From a bacterium (GTDB taxonomy: Bacteria; Cyanobacteriota; Vampirovibrionia; Gastranaerophilales; Gastranaerophilaceae): a DNA stretch of 64,000 nucleotides. Location of the stretch: NCBI GenBank assembly GCA_017470815.1, contig JAFUXT010000012.1, forward strand, positions 62,001 through 126,000, written 5' to 3'. The position numbers were made by a program, and so were the translations under genes. This document shows positions 30,491 to 39,165 of this stretch, one piece after another (position 1 is the stretch's first letter; the number at the start of each line of letters is the position of its first letter). The notes below the pieces were generated by a model. It had not been told where the DNA came from and did not search any database. It saw only the letters and a program-made list of their open reading frames with translations.

Positions 30491-31465
30491 ATGGTTGTTA
30501 TAAGAAGATTAAACTGTTTTGATTCTCCAAAACTAAAGAGGCTGATATCCTATCTTTGTGAAGATGACAGTGACAGACTCGCAAAAAACCTTATGCAGGA
30601 GCCTTTGGATATTGTTAATGCAATGATGCCTTTGTCTGCAAAGTTTCGCTCGGAATCTTTCATTTTGATAGAAAATAATGAAATTTTAGGTTTGATTACT
30701 GCGGTTTGTACTCCCGGAAATCCCTATAAAATAAATGTCACAAGGCTTATATTTAAAGAAAATCGTTATGAAATCGGTAAACAACTTGTAGAATTTTTAA
30801 TTCAAAAAATGGGCGGAAAAGGTGCAAATACTTTTACCGTCGTAATTGATGAATGTCACAATGAACTTTTAGACCTGTTTATTAACGGTTGCGGATTTAG
30901 ACAATGCTCAAGTGAAACTTTGTGGAAAACTGAAAAACCTGTTCCGCAAAAAACAGATTTGCCTTGGCGCTATGCACAAAGTTCCGATGCAGGTAAAATT
31001 GCACAACTGTATAATGACGAAGTGATAAATATATTTAAACCCTCACTTTTAAGACACCCGAAAGAGTTTAAAAGCGCATTTTTTCAAGGCTTTACAAAAT
31101 TTTATAAAACAAGATATGTATATGAAGAAACAGACAAAATTTTAGGATATTTTTCAATTACAACAGAAGATAACCTCAATTATATTCTTGATATAACTAC
31201 AAACAGCGGATATGATATTGATTACGATAAAGTTATAAATGTAATGCTTTGCGAAATAGCACGCAAAAAGCATGCATTTTATCCGCTTATAAAACAAAAA
31301 AAATATACAAAAAATTCTCAAAAACTTGAGGATTATCTGAAATTTAAAGGTTATGCACCTATTCAGACAAAACATATCCTCGTAAAAGATTTTTACCGCC
31401 CTGTAAAAGAGGAATCAAAAAATTGGAATGTTTTTGTATTAGGCGAAAGTCAAATTTCAGGATAA
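30491..31465 (+). CDS. Tandem GNAT-like acetyltransferase
   Basis: 324 residues that read as two GNAT-type folds. The first has FILIENNEILGLITAV as strands 3-4 and NGCGFRQCSSETLW at the C-terminal strand pair. The second begins near residue 157 (WRYAQSSDAGKIAQLYND) and has a KILGYFSITTED strand. The acetyl-CoA pyrophosphate loop (Q/RxxGxG/A) is not clear in either half, so activity is uncertain. It is expressed from a leaderless promoter and stands alone. GNAT-like fold is a moderate-confidence call; the substrate is unknown. Confidence 0.6.
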   Translation: MVVIRRLNCFDSPKLKRLISYLCEDDSDRLAKNLMQEPLDIVNAMMPLSAKFRSESFILIENNEILGLITAVCTPGNPYKINVTRLIFKENRYEIGKQLVEFLIQKMGGKGANTFTVVIDECHNELLDLFINGCGFRQCSSETLWKTEKPVPQKTDLPWRYAQSSDAGKIAQLYNDEVINIFKPSLLRHPKEFKSAFFQGFTKFYKTRYVYEETDKILGYFSITTEDNLNYILDITTNSGYDIDYDKVINVMLCEIARKKHAFYPLIKQKKYTKNSQKLEDYLKFKGYAPIQTKHILVKDFYRPVKEESKNWNVFVLGESQISG

Positions 31466-31567
31466 AAAACGCAAAACTCTAATCGCATTTGTTTTAACAA
31501 ATGTAACATTTACACTAAAAAATCTTCAAACTTCCACATATTGTCAATAAGAACTAAAAAAAATACT

Positions 31568-31660
31568 CTATCCTTCTGCGGTCAATTCGTCCCAGATGCT
31601 TGGTACTACAATCAATGCAGTGTAAACGATAAACCCGAATAGGATTAAATTGATAGCCAT
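31568..31660 (-). CDS. 30-residue single-helix membrane peptide
   Basis: ATG at 31660 with a textbook AGGAGG 5 bases ahead; the frame gives 30 residues starting MAINLILFGFIVYTALIV, then VPSIWDELTAEG and a stop. Residues 4-22 form one hydrophobic helix, with an acidic, probably exposed C-terminus. The strong RBS and clean composition argue for a real gene. It lies in the 369-bp gap between two plus-strand genes that otherwise holds only a palindromic repeat. The family is not established. Confidence 0.6.
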   Translation of the reverse strand: MAINLILFGFIVYTALIVVPSIWDELTAEG

Positions 31661-31699
31661 GATAACCTCCTTTGGTTACTTGACTTTTGGAAATTCTTC

Positions 31700-31766
31700 G
31701 TATTATGTCATTCTGAGGGCTTCGCCCGAAGAATCTCCTATCTTGCTCAGAATGAAATGACCTAAA
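31700..31766. repeat. Dispersed palindromic repeat (CTGAG...GAAGAATC type)
   Basis: TGTCATTCTGAGGGCTTCG and CCCGAAGAATCTCC, then TTGCTCAGAATGAAATGAC, an imperfect palindrome. Relatives occur at 41556 and inside rqcH at 34965. Coding content is not evident. Confidence 0.7.
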
Positions 31767-31834
31767 TCATCCATGTATATTAATCCCAAAATTTTAAGAA
31801 AAATAACAATTATTTTTTGATATACAATAAATAT

Positions 31835-32122
31835 ATGAACAGAATTGATGACAGAATGATTAAAGAATTATTTAAAAACCTTTGTTGCTCAAGATGCCGA
31901 AACGATTTTACAAAAGAATCTCTGACTATAAAAGAGCAGGAAAGGGATATTTTAATATGCAATCTCAAATGTTTAATTTGTGAAAAAGATTTTGGAGATG
32001 TTGTTCTAAATTTTAACCGAAAATCTGACAGGCATGAACCGTTAGAAATTATTGACGGTCCCGCACCGATAAATAGTGATGATGTAATTGATGCGCATAA
32101 TTTTATAAAAAAAATGAAATAG
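31835..32122 (+). CDS. Small protein with two CxxC pairs
   Basis: 95 residues from the ATG at 31835, where TACAAT (31823-31828) ends 6 bases earlier. The upstream in-frame TTG at 31817 is less likely. C17xxC-like CCSRC and a later CNLKCLIC suggest one zinc ribbon with about 30 residues between the pairs. The rest is acidic. The next gene follows 44 bp later and may be cotranscribed. Not recognised beyond the zinc-ribbon pattern. Confidence 0.6.
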   Translation: MNRIDDRMIKELFKNLCCSRCRNDFTKESLTIKEQERDILICNLKCLICEKDFGDVVLNFNRKSDRHEPLEIIDGPAPINSDDVIDAHNFIKKMK

Positions 32123-32166
32123 CAAAAAAAATTTTTTATGTTTTTTAGTACGTTAAAGGAGTTGAT

Positions 32167-32457
32167 ATGATACAAAAAATTTTGTTACCCCGAACACTAC
32201 GACCAAAAAATATTGAAATTCGCAAACCCAAATCATTACTTATAAATGAGCAAATATATAAAAACGAACAGAAGCAATTAACATTTGCTGCCGGCTCCGG
32301 CGGAGTTCCGCCGTCAGGGGATGATTTTCCTTCTTCGTTTAAAAAACCATTTTCTCCTGAATATATAAAAAAGATTCATGAAATTACGAAAGACATGAAT
32401 AAATTGACACGAAAAGGATTTGATATTATAAACAAATATTCAAAATTTATAAAGTAA
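32167..32457 (+). CDS. Hypothetical protein
   Basis: 96 residues preceded by AAAGGAG at a good distance. The N-terminus is basic, a Gly/Pro-rich hinge (AGSGGVPPSGDDFPSS) lies in the middle, and the C-terminal 40 residues form a basic helix. Its stop codon lies inside the following terminator hairpin. The function is unknown. Confidence 0.6.
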   Translation: MIQKILLPRTLRPKNIEIRKPKSLLINEQIYKNEQKQLTFAAGSGGVPPSGDDFPSSFKKPFSPEYIKKIHEITKDMNKLTRKGFDIINKYSKFIK

Positions 32458-32483
32458 AAGACGGTTTAAAAACCGTCTTTTAC
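32454..32483. terminator. Bidirectional terminator
   Basis: A perfect 14-bp inverted repeat (GTAAAAGACGGTTT and its complement with a 2-base centre) lies between the convergent 32167 gene and aspS, with T-runs on both sides. Confidence 0.88.
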
Positions 32484-32488
32484 TTTGT

Positions 32489-34273
32489 CTATTTATTTTG
32501 TTGTTGAACAGTACTTTTTATATGCAATTCTCTCAATTGCTGAATTGATGCTTCGCCCGGGGCTCCTGACATCAAGCATTTTGCTCCTGCGTTTTTCGGG
32601 AATGCAATAACGTCACGAATGGAATCCGTTCTGGCAAGAAGTGCAACTAATCTGTCCAAACCGATAGCCAAACCGGCATGAGGCGGTGTACCATATTGCA
32701 ATGCATTAACCATAAACCCGAATTTTTCTTCTGCTTCTTCAGGAGTTAAACCTAACGCTTTAAAGATTTCCTGCTGAACTTCTGATGAGTGGATTCTGAC
32801 TGAACCGCCGCCAAGTTCCGTTCCGTTATAAACAATATCATAAGCGATAGATTTTACATTTCCTAAGTCGCCGGATTTTAATTTATCCATATCTTCAAGA
32901 TTTGGTGATGTAAACGGATGATGCATAGCCATAAATCTTTGTTCTTCATCACTCCATTCAAACATTGGGAAATCAACAACCCAAAGTAATGCGTGTTTTG
33001 ATTCGTCAATAAGGTTAAGCATCTTACCAAAGTGTAATCTTAATCTTCCCATAATGTCATAAACAAGTTTTGGTCTGTCTGCAAGGAAGAAGATTATATC
33101 GCCAGCCTGAGCGCCTGCTCTTTCCTGAATCGCTTTAGCCTGTTCATCAGTAACGAATTTAAGCACAGGTGATTTTGGTGTTCCGTCTTCCTGGTAGATG
33201 ATATTTGCAAGTGCTTTTGCGCCAAACGAAACTGCGATTTTTGTAATATCGTCAATTTCTTTTCTTGAGAATTTTGCACCGCCGGGGATTCTTATACCAC
33301 GAACGATACCGCCTTGTTGCAATGTGTTTTTAACAATCTGGAATTCTGACTGCATAATGATATCGCCGATATCAAAAAGTTCAAGTCCGAATCTTGTATC
33401 AGGTTTATCAGAACCGAATCTGTCCATTGCTTCCTGCCAAGTGATTTGAGTAAACGGTGGTTTAACTTCTACACCTGCGGCTTTAAACGCATCTACAATC
33501 AAGCCTTCAACTACTTTTATAACATCTTTTTGTTCGACAAAAGACATTTCAAGGTCAACCTGAGTAAATTCAGGCTGTCTGTCAGCACGCAAGTCTTCAT
33601 CTCTGAAGCACTTTGCAATTTGATAATATCTTTCAATACCGCCGACCATCAAAAGTTGTTTGAAGATTTGCGGTGATTGAGGTAATGCGAAGAATTTACC
33701 TTCCTGAACTCTTGACGGTACGAGATAATCTCTTGCGCCTTCAGGAGTTGTTTTAATCAAAATCGGTGTTTCAACTTCCAAAAAGTCCAATTTATTCAAA
33801 TATCCTCTGATAGCCTGAACAATATCGTGGCGCAAAACTAATTTTGAAAGCATTGTTTCGCGTCTTAAATCAAGATATCTGTATTTCAGACGAATATCTT
33901 CAGATACATTTTCATCGTCCAGAACAAAAGGCAAAACTTTTGATTCAGAGAGAACTTCGACAGATTCAGGATACATTTCAACCTGACCTGTCGGGTATTT
34001 TTCGTTATAAGTTTCCGGCGGTCTTTTTGTGATTTTACCGCTTACTTTTATTACATATTCACTTCTTACTTTGCCAAATACTTCATGCACCTGCGGATTG
34101 ATTTGCGGATTAGCAACAAGTTGGAATACCCCGCTTCTGTCACGAAGTTCAATAAATAAAATTCCGCCCAAATCACGAACAGTAGCAACCCATCCTGATA
34201 AAGTGACGGTTTTGTCAATATCTTCAAGTCTTAATTTTCCACATTCGTGGTCTTTGTAATTTGTTTCAATCAT
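32489..34273 (-). CDS. aspS: Aspartyl-tRNA synthetase
   Basis: Class II synthetase charging tRNA-Asp (possibly also tRNA-Asn). The N-terminal OB-fold anticodon domain spans residues 15-105. Motif 2 is FRDEDLRADRQPEFTQ, a bacterial-type GAD insertion lies around 290-410, and motif 3 is GLAIGLDRLVALL. Length is 594 residues, standard for the bacterial form. AAGGA lies 10 bases before the ATG. It is monocistronic between two terminated regions. Confidence 0.96.
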   Translation of the reverse strand: MIETNYKDHECGKLRLEDIDKTVTLSGWVATVRDLGGILFIELRDRSGVFQLVANPQINPQVHEVFGKVRSEYVIKVSGKITKRPPETYNEKYPTGQVEMYPESVEVLSESKVLPFVLDDENVSEDIRLKYRYLDLRRETMLSKLVLRHDIVQAIRGYLNKLDFLEVETPILIKTTPEGARDYLVPSRVQEGKFFALPQSPQIFKQLLMVGGIERYYQIAKCFRDEDLRADRQPEFTQVDLEMSFVEQKDVIKVVEGLIVDAFKAAGVEVKPPFTQITWQEAMDRFGSDKPDTRFGLELFDIGDIIMQSEFQIVKNTLQQGGIVRGIRIPGGAKFSRKEIDDITKIAVSFGAKALANIIYQEDGTPKSPVLKFVTDEQAKAIQERAGAQAGDIIFFLADRPKLVYDIMGRLRLHFGKMLNLIDESKHALLWVVDFPMFEWSDEEQRFMAMHHPFTSPNLEDMDKLKSGDLGNVKSIAYDIVYNGTELGGGSVRIHSSEVQQEIFKALGLTPEEAEEKFGFMVNALQYGTPPHAGLAIGLDRLVALLARTDSIRDVIAFPKNAGAKCLMSGAPGEASIQQLRELHIKSTVQQQNK

Positions 34274-34336
34274 CTCTCAAATTTCCTTTTTCTATTTATA
34301 TTTTGCAAATTAATCTTATCACAAACAAAAAAACAT

Positions 34337-34365
34337 TAGACAAAAATATTGATTTTTGGTAAATT
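34337..34365 (+). promoter_or_regulatory. Leaderless promoter of rqcH
   Basis: TAGACA (34337-34342), 17 bases, TGG-TAAATT (hexamer 34360-34365), 6 bases, ATG at 34372. Confidence 0.6.
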
Positions 34366-34371
34366 TTCTTT

Positions 34372-35955
34372 ATGATTTCATTTGACAGTCTGATATTAAA
34401 AGCCTTCACAGGTGAGAATAAAGAATTTTTGACCGGAGTAAGAATAAACAAAATTCAGCAGCCGACAAGACGGGAACTTCTTTTGTCGTTGCGAAACAAC
34501 GGTCAGACAAAACAATTTTACATAAATATTGACCCTAAAATGTACCATATTTGTTTTATGAGCGAAGAAAATTCTAAAAAAAGACTCATTGAAATCCCCC
34601 AAAAACCGCCAATGTTTTGTATGCTTTTGCGCAAATATCTGCAAAATTCCAAGATTGCAAAAGTTAATCAGCCTGAGGGTGAAAGAATTTTAGAACTGTT
34701 TTTTGAAACATACAACGAAATCGGGGATAAAATTTATCTTTGTCTTGCCATTGAATTAATGGGCAAATATTCAAATATTATTCTTTATAATACAGGTACA
34801 AATATGATTTTGGGGTGCGCTCATAATGTCGGAGCGGATAAAAGTCAGGTCAGAGAGGTTTACGGGCAAATTCCTTATACCTATCCTCCCGAACATTCAT
34901 CAAAATATTTTATCGAAGAACGATATGCTTTTTTATTCAACTATTTAAGGCAAAAATCATCTTGTCATTGTGAGCAAAGCGAAGCAATCCGGCCATTTAT
35001 TTTATATAAAAATATCAATTCCCTCATTGATAACTATTATGCGACATTAACTTATAAAGCAAAATTCAAAGCCTTAAAATCAGAATATTTAGCACTCACA
35101 AATCAAAAGTTAAAAAAATGCCAAAAATCTTTAAATGAAATGTATAGTCAGTTAAAGCGCAGTGAAAATTACGATAAATACAGACTTTACGGTGATTTGC
35201 TTATGGCAAATTTGTATAATCTGAAAGATTTTTCTTCCGAAGCCAAAGTGTTTGATTACGAAAACGAGCAGGGGATTACTATTCCGTTAAAAAATACAAA
35301 AACAGTGAAAGAAAATGCAAACGGGTATTACAAAAAATATAACAAAGGCAAAACCGCAGGGATAAAATTAAACGAACTTATAGAAGAAAATAAACAAAAT
35401 AAAGAGTACCTTGAAAGCGTTTTATATACAATCGAAATCGCAAATAATATTGAAGAATTGAATGAAATTGGGCAGGAAGTATCAATATTCCGCCACATCC
35501 CTCTACCTTTGGGATACAAAGCGAACCAACGAGGAACGAGTTGTGTGAGTCTGTATACGGAACGAAGTGAAGTTGAGGGTAGAATTTCAATGCGAAGTAT
35601 GAGCCATACAAATGCGGGTGAGGGTATTATGTGTATCAAAAAAAATGACAAAACCCGCATTTATATCGGCAAAAATAATAAGCAAAACGATTATATAATC
35701 TCAAAATTGGCATCTGATGAAGATTTGTGGTTTCATACAAAAGACTGCCCCGGTTCTCATGTGTTATTAAAAACCCAAAATCCGACAGACGAACTAATTT
35801 TTGAATGTGCAAAACTTGCAAAAGAAAATTCGCAAGGGGAAAATTCCTCAAAAATCGGGGTAATTTATACAAAACGCAAATATCTGCGCAAACCTCCAAA
35901 AGCAAATTTAGGATATGTTACCTACAAAAACGAAAAAGAAATTATTATAGATTAG
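34372..35955 (+). CDS. rqcH: RqcH/NFACT ribosome quality-control protein with in-frame repeat insertions
   Basis: NFACT-family protein that in bacteria binds stalled 50S subunits and directs alanine tailing. NFACT-N occupies about residues 1-190, a helical coiled region about 215-360, and NFACT-R about 425-520 with YIGKNNKQNDYIISKLAS and DLWFHTKDCPGSHVLL. Two segments look foreign. One is around residues 197-208 (SSCHCEQSEAIR), encoded by a GTGAGCAAAGCGAAGCAATCC repeat. The other is around residues 376-418, rich in Arg/Ser and encoded by an intergenic-type repeat. Both keep the frame and sit in expected linkers, so the protein may still work. The length of 527 is near the family norm once these are discounted. 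Confidence 0.85.
   Translation: MISFDSLILKAFTGENKEFLTGVRINKIQQPTRRELLLSLRNNGQTKQFYINIDPKMYHICFMSEENSKKRLIEIPQKPPMFCMLLRKYLQNSKIAKVNQPEGERILELFFETYNEIGDKIYLCLAIELMGKYSNIILYNTGTNMILGCAHNVGADKSQVREVYGQIPYTYPPEHSSKYFIEERYAFLFNYLRQKSSCHCEQSEAIRPFILYKNINSLIDNYYATLTYKAKFKALKSEYLALTNQKLKKCQKSLNEMYSQLKRSENYDKYRLYGDLLMANLYNLKDFSSEAKVFDYENEQGITIPLKNTKTVKENANGYYKKYNKGKTAGIKLNELIEENKQNKEYLESVLYTIEIANNIEELNEIGQEVSIFRHIPLPLGYKANQRGTSCVSLYTERSEVEGRISMRSMSHTNAGEGIMCIKKNDKTRIYIGKNNKQNDYIISKLASDEDLWFHTKDCPGSHVLLKTQNPTDELIFECAKLAKENSQGENSSKIGVIYTKRKYLRKPPKANLGYVTYKNEKEIIID
34965..34991 (+). repeat. Repeat fragment captured inside rqcH
   Basis: TTGTCATTGTGAGCAAAGCG followed by AAGCAATCC is a member of the same palindromic family as the copies at 31700 and 41556. 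It is read in frame within rqcH. Confidence 0.7.
35498..35628 (-). repeat. Long dispersed repeat captured inside rqcH
   Basis: On the minus strand this segment begins ACCCTCACCCGCATTT and contains TTGAAATTCTACCCTC, matching the intergenic copy at 52158 (ACCCTCACCCGAATTT, then TTGAAATTCTACCCTC). It is bounded by GGGTAGAG-type pyrimidine/purine ends and is translated through in frame. Confidence 0.75.
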
Positions 35956-36007
35956 GGGTAAATGTATATTTATGTTATTATACTTGCGTTAAGACAAGGA
36001 CTATTTT

Positions 36008-36862
36008 ATGCCGCATTTTTTTATTAAGTCAGGACAGGTAAATAATGACAAAATAAGCATAAGCGATAAGGAAAACTATTTTCATATCGCCCGTTCTTTG
36101 CGTGCAAGAACAGGTGAAAAACTTTTGCTTATTGACGAAAATAAAATTCAATACGAAACGACTATTCAAAGTATAACAAACAGTGAAATTACGGCAAAAA
36201 TTGACAACTCATACCCAAGCAAAAGATTTCTTGATTTTGAACTGTATCTTGCCCAAAGTCCTTTGAGAAGTGATGCCCAAAACCTTTTGATAGAAAAGGC
36301 TACAGAACTTGGTGTTAAAGGGGTTTATCCCGTTAAAACCGACAATTGCGCTCTCAACAATGAAATGATTGATAAAAAAATTGAAAAGTGGCAAAAAATT
36401 ATGTATGAGAGTTCAAAACAATGCGAAAGAGCAGATATTCCGACATGTTACCCCCGAACAACCATAGAAAAAGTTTTAACCGAAAACAATTTTGATAAAG
36501 TAATTGTATTTTGCGAAAGAATTGCAACCAAAACTATAAGGGAATCGTTTAATCAAAAACCTATTAAAAAAGGAGATAAAGTTCTTGTAATAATCGGCCC
36601 TGAGGGGGGATTTTCACAAAGAGAATTTGATTGGTTTGAACAAATTGCAGGTGGAGATTCTTCACGCACCGTCATTCAGAGGGGCAAAATTTTTGAGATT
36701 CCACGCTACGCTCTGAATGACGAAAAATTTTGCCCCGATGAATCTTCTGACCAGAATAATATACAAATTGAAATGCTCACATTAGGAGATATGATTTTAA
36801 GGGCGGAAACCGCTACAACAGTTGCACTTGGAAATATCATTTATGAATACTCAAATCATTAA
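36008..36862 (+). CDS. rsmE: 16S rRNA (uracil1498-N3)-methyltransferase
   Basis: SPOUT-class methyltransferase of the small ribosomal subunit. The N-terminal PUA-like domain covers residues 1-70. The knotted catalytic domain has LLIEKATELGVKGVYPV, IIGPEGGFSQREFDWF and the C-terminal LGDMILRAETATTVAL, which form the SAM-binding trefoil knot. At 284 residues it is about 35 longer than usual because of an insert near residues 220-250 (RTVIQRGKIFEIPRYALND and an acidic stretch) ahead of the knot. AAGGA precedes the ATG by 7 bases. The cca start lies inside its 3' end. Confidence 0.9.
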   Translation: MPHFFIKSGQVNNDKISISDKENYFHIARSLRARTGEKLLLIDENKIQYETTIQSITNSEITAKIDNSYPSKRFLDFELYLAQSPLRSDAQNLLIEKATELGVKGVYPVKTDNCALNNEMIDKKIEKWQKIMYESSKQCERADIPTCYPRTTIEKVLTENNFDKVIVFCERIATKTIRESFNQKPIKKGDKVLVIIGPEGGFSQREFDWFEQIAGGDSSRTVIQRGKIFEIPRYALNDEKFCPDESSDQNNIQIEMLTLGDMILRAETATTVALGNIIYEYSNH

Positions 36863-38255
36863 AAACCGAATAAAAAACGATAAAATTCTGAATAATCTCG
36901 CAAGTTTTTTTGATAACGACATTTGGCTTGTAGGTGGTGCGGTGCGGGATATTTTGCTTGATAAAGAAATTTTGGACAGGGATTTAATAGTAACAGATTG
37001 TGATGCGAAAGATTTTTCTTTAAAAGTTGCGGATTTTTTAGGCGGAACATTTATTCCGCTTGATGAAGAAAACAAGATTTACAGAATTGTTTTAGAGGAT
37101 AAAAAAAATTATCTTGATATAACAAACCCGACAGAAAATTCTTTGGAAAAAGACATTTACCGCAGAGATTTGAGGGTAAATGCAATCGCCGTAAATATTA
37201 AAACAGGCGAAATTTTTGACCCGACAGATGGTTTAAAAGATTTTGAAAACAAAGTTTTAAACGGAATAAGAGAAGAAAACTTCACTGACGACCCATTGAG
37301 ATTACTGCGAATTTTCAGATTTCATTCAACTTTGGGGTTTGAAATTTCCAGTGAATTATTGAATATTGCCAAAAAACATGCGCAACTTATAAATAAGCCT
37401 GCAAAAGAGCGTGTTGAATACGAACTTATGAAACTTTTTGGCGGTCAATATTCAGATAGTGCGCTTTTAAAAATGGATGAGTGCAGCATTTTGGAACTGA
37501 TTTTTCCTTTTGTAAAGGAATTAAAACAAGTTCCGCCAAATGCCCATCACCATTTGGATTTGTTTCACCATAGCATTGAAACGGTCAGGCAAATTGAACT
37601 TTTATACTCTCAAAGTCAGCCTGAAGTCAAAAAACATCTTGATAAAGTTGATTTCGGCGGATTTTCAAGGCTTGCGCATTTAAAGTTGTCTGCTTTTATG
37701 CACGATATAGGCAAATTTTCAACATGGTTTATAGAGGAAGATACAGGCCGTCACAGGTTTTACAAACATGATGATGTCGGTTCAAAAATGGCACCTGAAA
37801 TTCTCCGTCCCCTTGCTTTTTCTAATAAGCAGATAAAGTACATACAAAAAATGATTAAAAACCACATGTATGCAACAATGGTGGTTTGTTCCCCCGAATT
37901 ATCAGACAAAATTATGATGCGTTATGTACGCAAGATGGAAGATGATGCGATAGATGCAATAATTATAGGAAAAGCAGACAGACTGTCTGCTTTGGGCCCT
38001 GAAATTACGGAAGAAATGGTCAATGAAAACCTGACTATGCTCGATAAACTTTTAAAATTTTATCTTGACAGTCTTGAAACGCTCAAACCGCTGCCAAAAT
38101 TGTTAGACGGCAACGAAATTATGGGAATTTTGAATATCAAACCATCTCCGCAGTTAGGCAAAATTTTAAACGAACTGCACGAAGCCCAACTAAACGGGGA
38201 TATTACAACTAAAGAACAGGCAATTAAATTTGTGAAAAAATTACACCAAGGATAA
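36843..38255 (+). CDS. cca: CCA tRNA nucleotidyltransferase with HD domain
   Basis: Adds the 3' CCA to tRNAs, needed here because neither tRNA in the window encodes CCA. The class II nucleotidyltransferase head has WLVGGAVRDILLDKE with the catalytic RDLIV acid, then YRRDLRVNAIAVN and DPLRLLRIFRFHSTLGF. The C-terminal half has an HD-type domain (HHLDLFHHSIETV and LKLSAFMHDIGKFSTW) that may give phosphohydrolase activity. The ATG at 36843 overlaps the end of rsmE by 20 bp; longer in-frame starts lie deeper in rsmE and are unlikely. Length is 470 residues. Confidence 0.92.
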   Translation: MNTQIIKNRIKNDKILNNLASFFDNDIWLVGGAVRDILLDKEILDRDLIVTDCDAKDFSLKVADFLGGTFIPLDEENKIYRIVLEDKKNYLDITNPTENSLEKDIYRRDLRVNAIAVNIKTGEIFDPTDGLKDFENKVLNGIREENFTDDPLRLLRIFRFHSTLGFEISSELLNIAKKHAQLINKPAKERVEYELMKLFGGQYSDSALLKMDECSILELIFPFVKELKQVPPNAHHHLDLFHHSIETVRQIELLYSQSQPEVKKHLDKVDFGGFSRLAHLKLSAFMHDIGKFSTWFIEEDTGRHRFYKHDDVGSKMAPEILRPLAFSNKQIKYIQKMIKNHMYATMVVCSPELSDKIMMRYVRKMEDDAIDAIIIGKADRLSALGPEITEEMVNENLTMLDKLLKFYLDSLETLKPLPKLLDGNEIMGILNIKPSPQLGKILNELHEAQLNGDITTKEQAIKFVKKLHQG

Positions 38256-39050
38256 TTTTGTATTTGAAGCGGTTAGTTTTCTTAGTTTTTCCATTCTGCG
38301 CATGACAAAATTTGCATTTTTGTCTTCCGGCTTGTGTTCCAAAAACTTGTGATAATACCTTTTTGCCTCTCTTTGTTTCCCGAGTTTGTCAAGACAATAT
38401 GCAATATCATAATATCCCTGCGCATAGTTAGGGTTGATTTTTAAAACCTGCTTATACAAATCCAATGCGGAATTATAAAGTTCCATCTTCATCAAAAGAG
38501 TTGATTTTCTCAAATAAGCGTTCAGGTATGTCGGTGAATTATCTATAAGTTTTTGATAAATCATCATTGCCATATCCTGTTCGTCACACTGTTCATGAGC
38601 AAGCCCAAGATGATATATCGCATCAGCGTTGTCAGGCTCAAGTTCGATGGCATGAATAAAGCATTTTATCGCTTTGCAGGGAATTTCATCTTCCAGATGA
38701 CATAAACCTAACTCATAAAAAGTTTCAAAATTATCTTTGTCTAATAATGCAGATTTTTCCAAAGCCGAAATTGCTTTTTGAAGTTTGCCTAAATGTTTGT
38801 AGCAAATTCCCAAGTTTAGGTATGTGTCAGGGTTGTTTCTGTCTAACAAAATAGAATTCAGATAAAAGCCTATCGCTTCTTTAAACGAATTTTTTGATTT
38901 TAATTTATCCGCTTTACTTTGCAAATCATTTTTTTTGACCTGAACTTTGAACGGTACGCTCATATATTCTGTTTTTGAGTTACTCTTTCTCATATTTCCT
39001 CTGATTAAAATGCATTGAAGCAATCTGTAAGTTTCGCTCTCTTTCAACAT
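38241..39050 (-). CDS. TPR-repeat protein
   Basis: About 269 residues with some six tetratricopeptide repeats from residue 55 onward (for example NPDTYLNLGICYKHLGKLQK and NADAIYHLGLAHEQCDEQD). TPRs mediate protein contacts; no enzymatic domain is attached. Two starts are possible: ATG at 39050, with TAATCT ending 6 bases upstream (leaderless), or ATG at 38993, with AGAGG 4-5 bases ahead. The gene overlaps the 3' end of cca by 15 bp. Confidence 0.85.
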   Translation of the reverse strand: MLKESETYRLLQCILIRGNMRKSNSKTEYMSVPFKVQVKKNDLQSKADKLKSKNSFKEAIGFYLNSILLDRNNPDTYLNLGICYKHLGKLQKAISALEKSALLDKDNFETFYELGLCHLEDEIPCKAIKCFIHAIELEPDNADAIYHLGLAHEQCDEQDMAMMIYQKLIDNSPTYLNAYLRKSTLLMKMELYNSALDLYKQVLKINPNYAQGYYDIAYCLDKLGKQREAKRYYHKFLEHKPEDKNANFVMRRMEKLRKLTASNTKLSLV

Positions 39051-39153
39051 TAGAACAGATTACATTCTTTATTCTAATTTTTTTTTTGCTTGAGAATAAC
39101 CACCGTTTGATGTAAAGATTAATCAACCATTAGATTTATTCGTATATTAATGC

Positions 39154-39159
39154 TATAAA
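39154..39159 (+). promoter_or_regulatory. Extended -10 of leaderless promoter
   Basis: TGC-TATAAA, then TTTGTT and ATG at 39166. This is almost identical to the 8411 site (TGC-TATAAT, TTCGTT, ATG). Confidence 0.6.
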
Positions 39160-39165
39160 TTTGTT

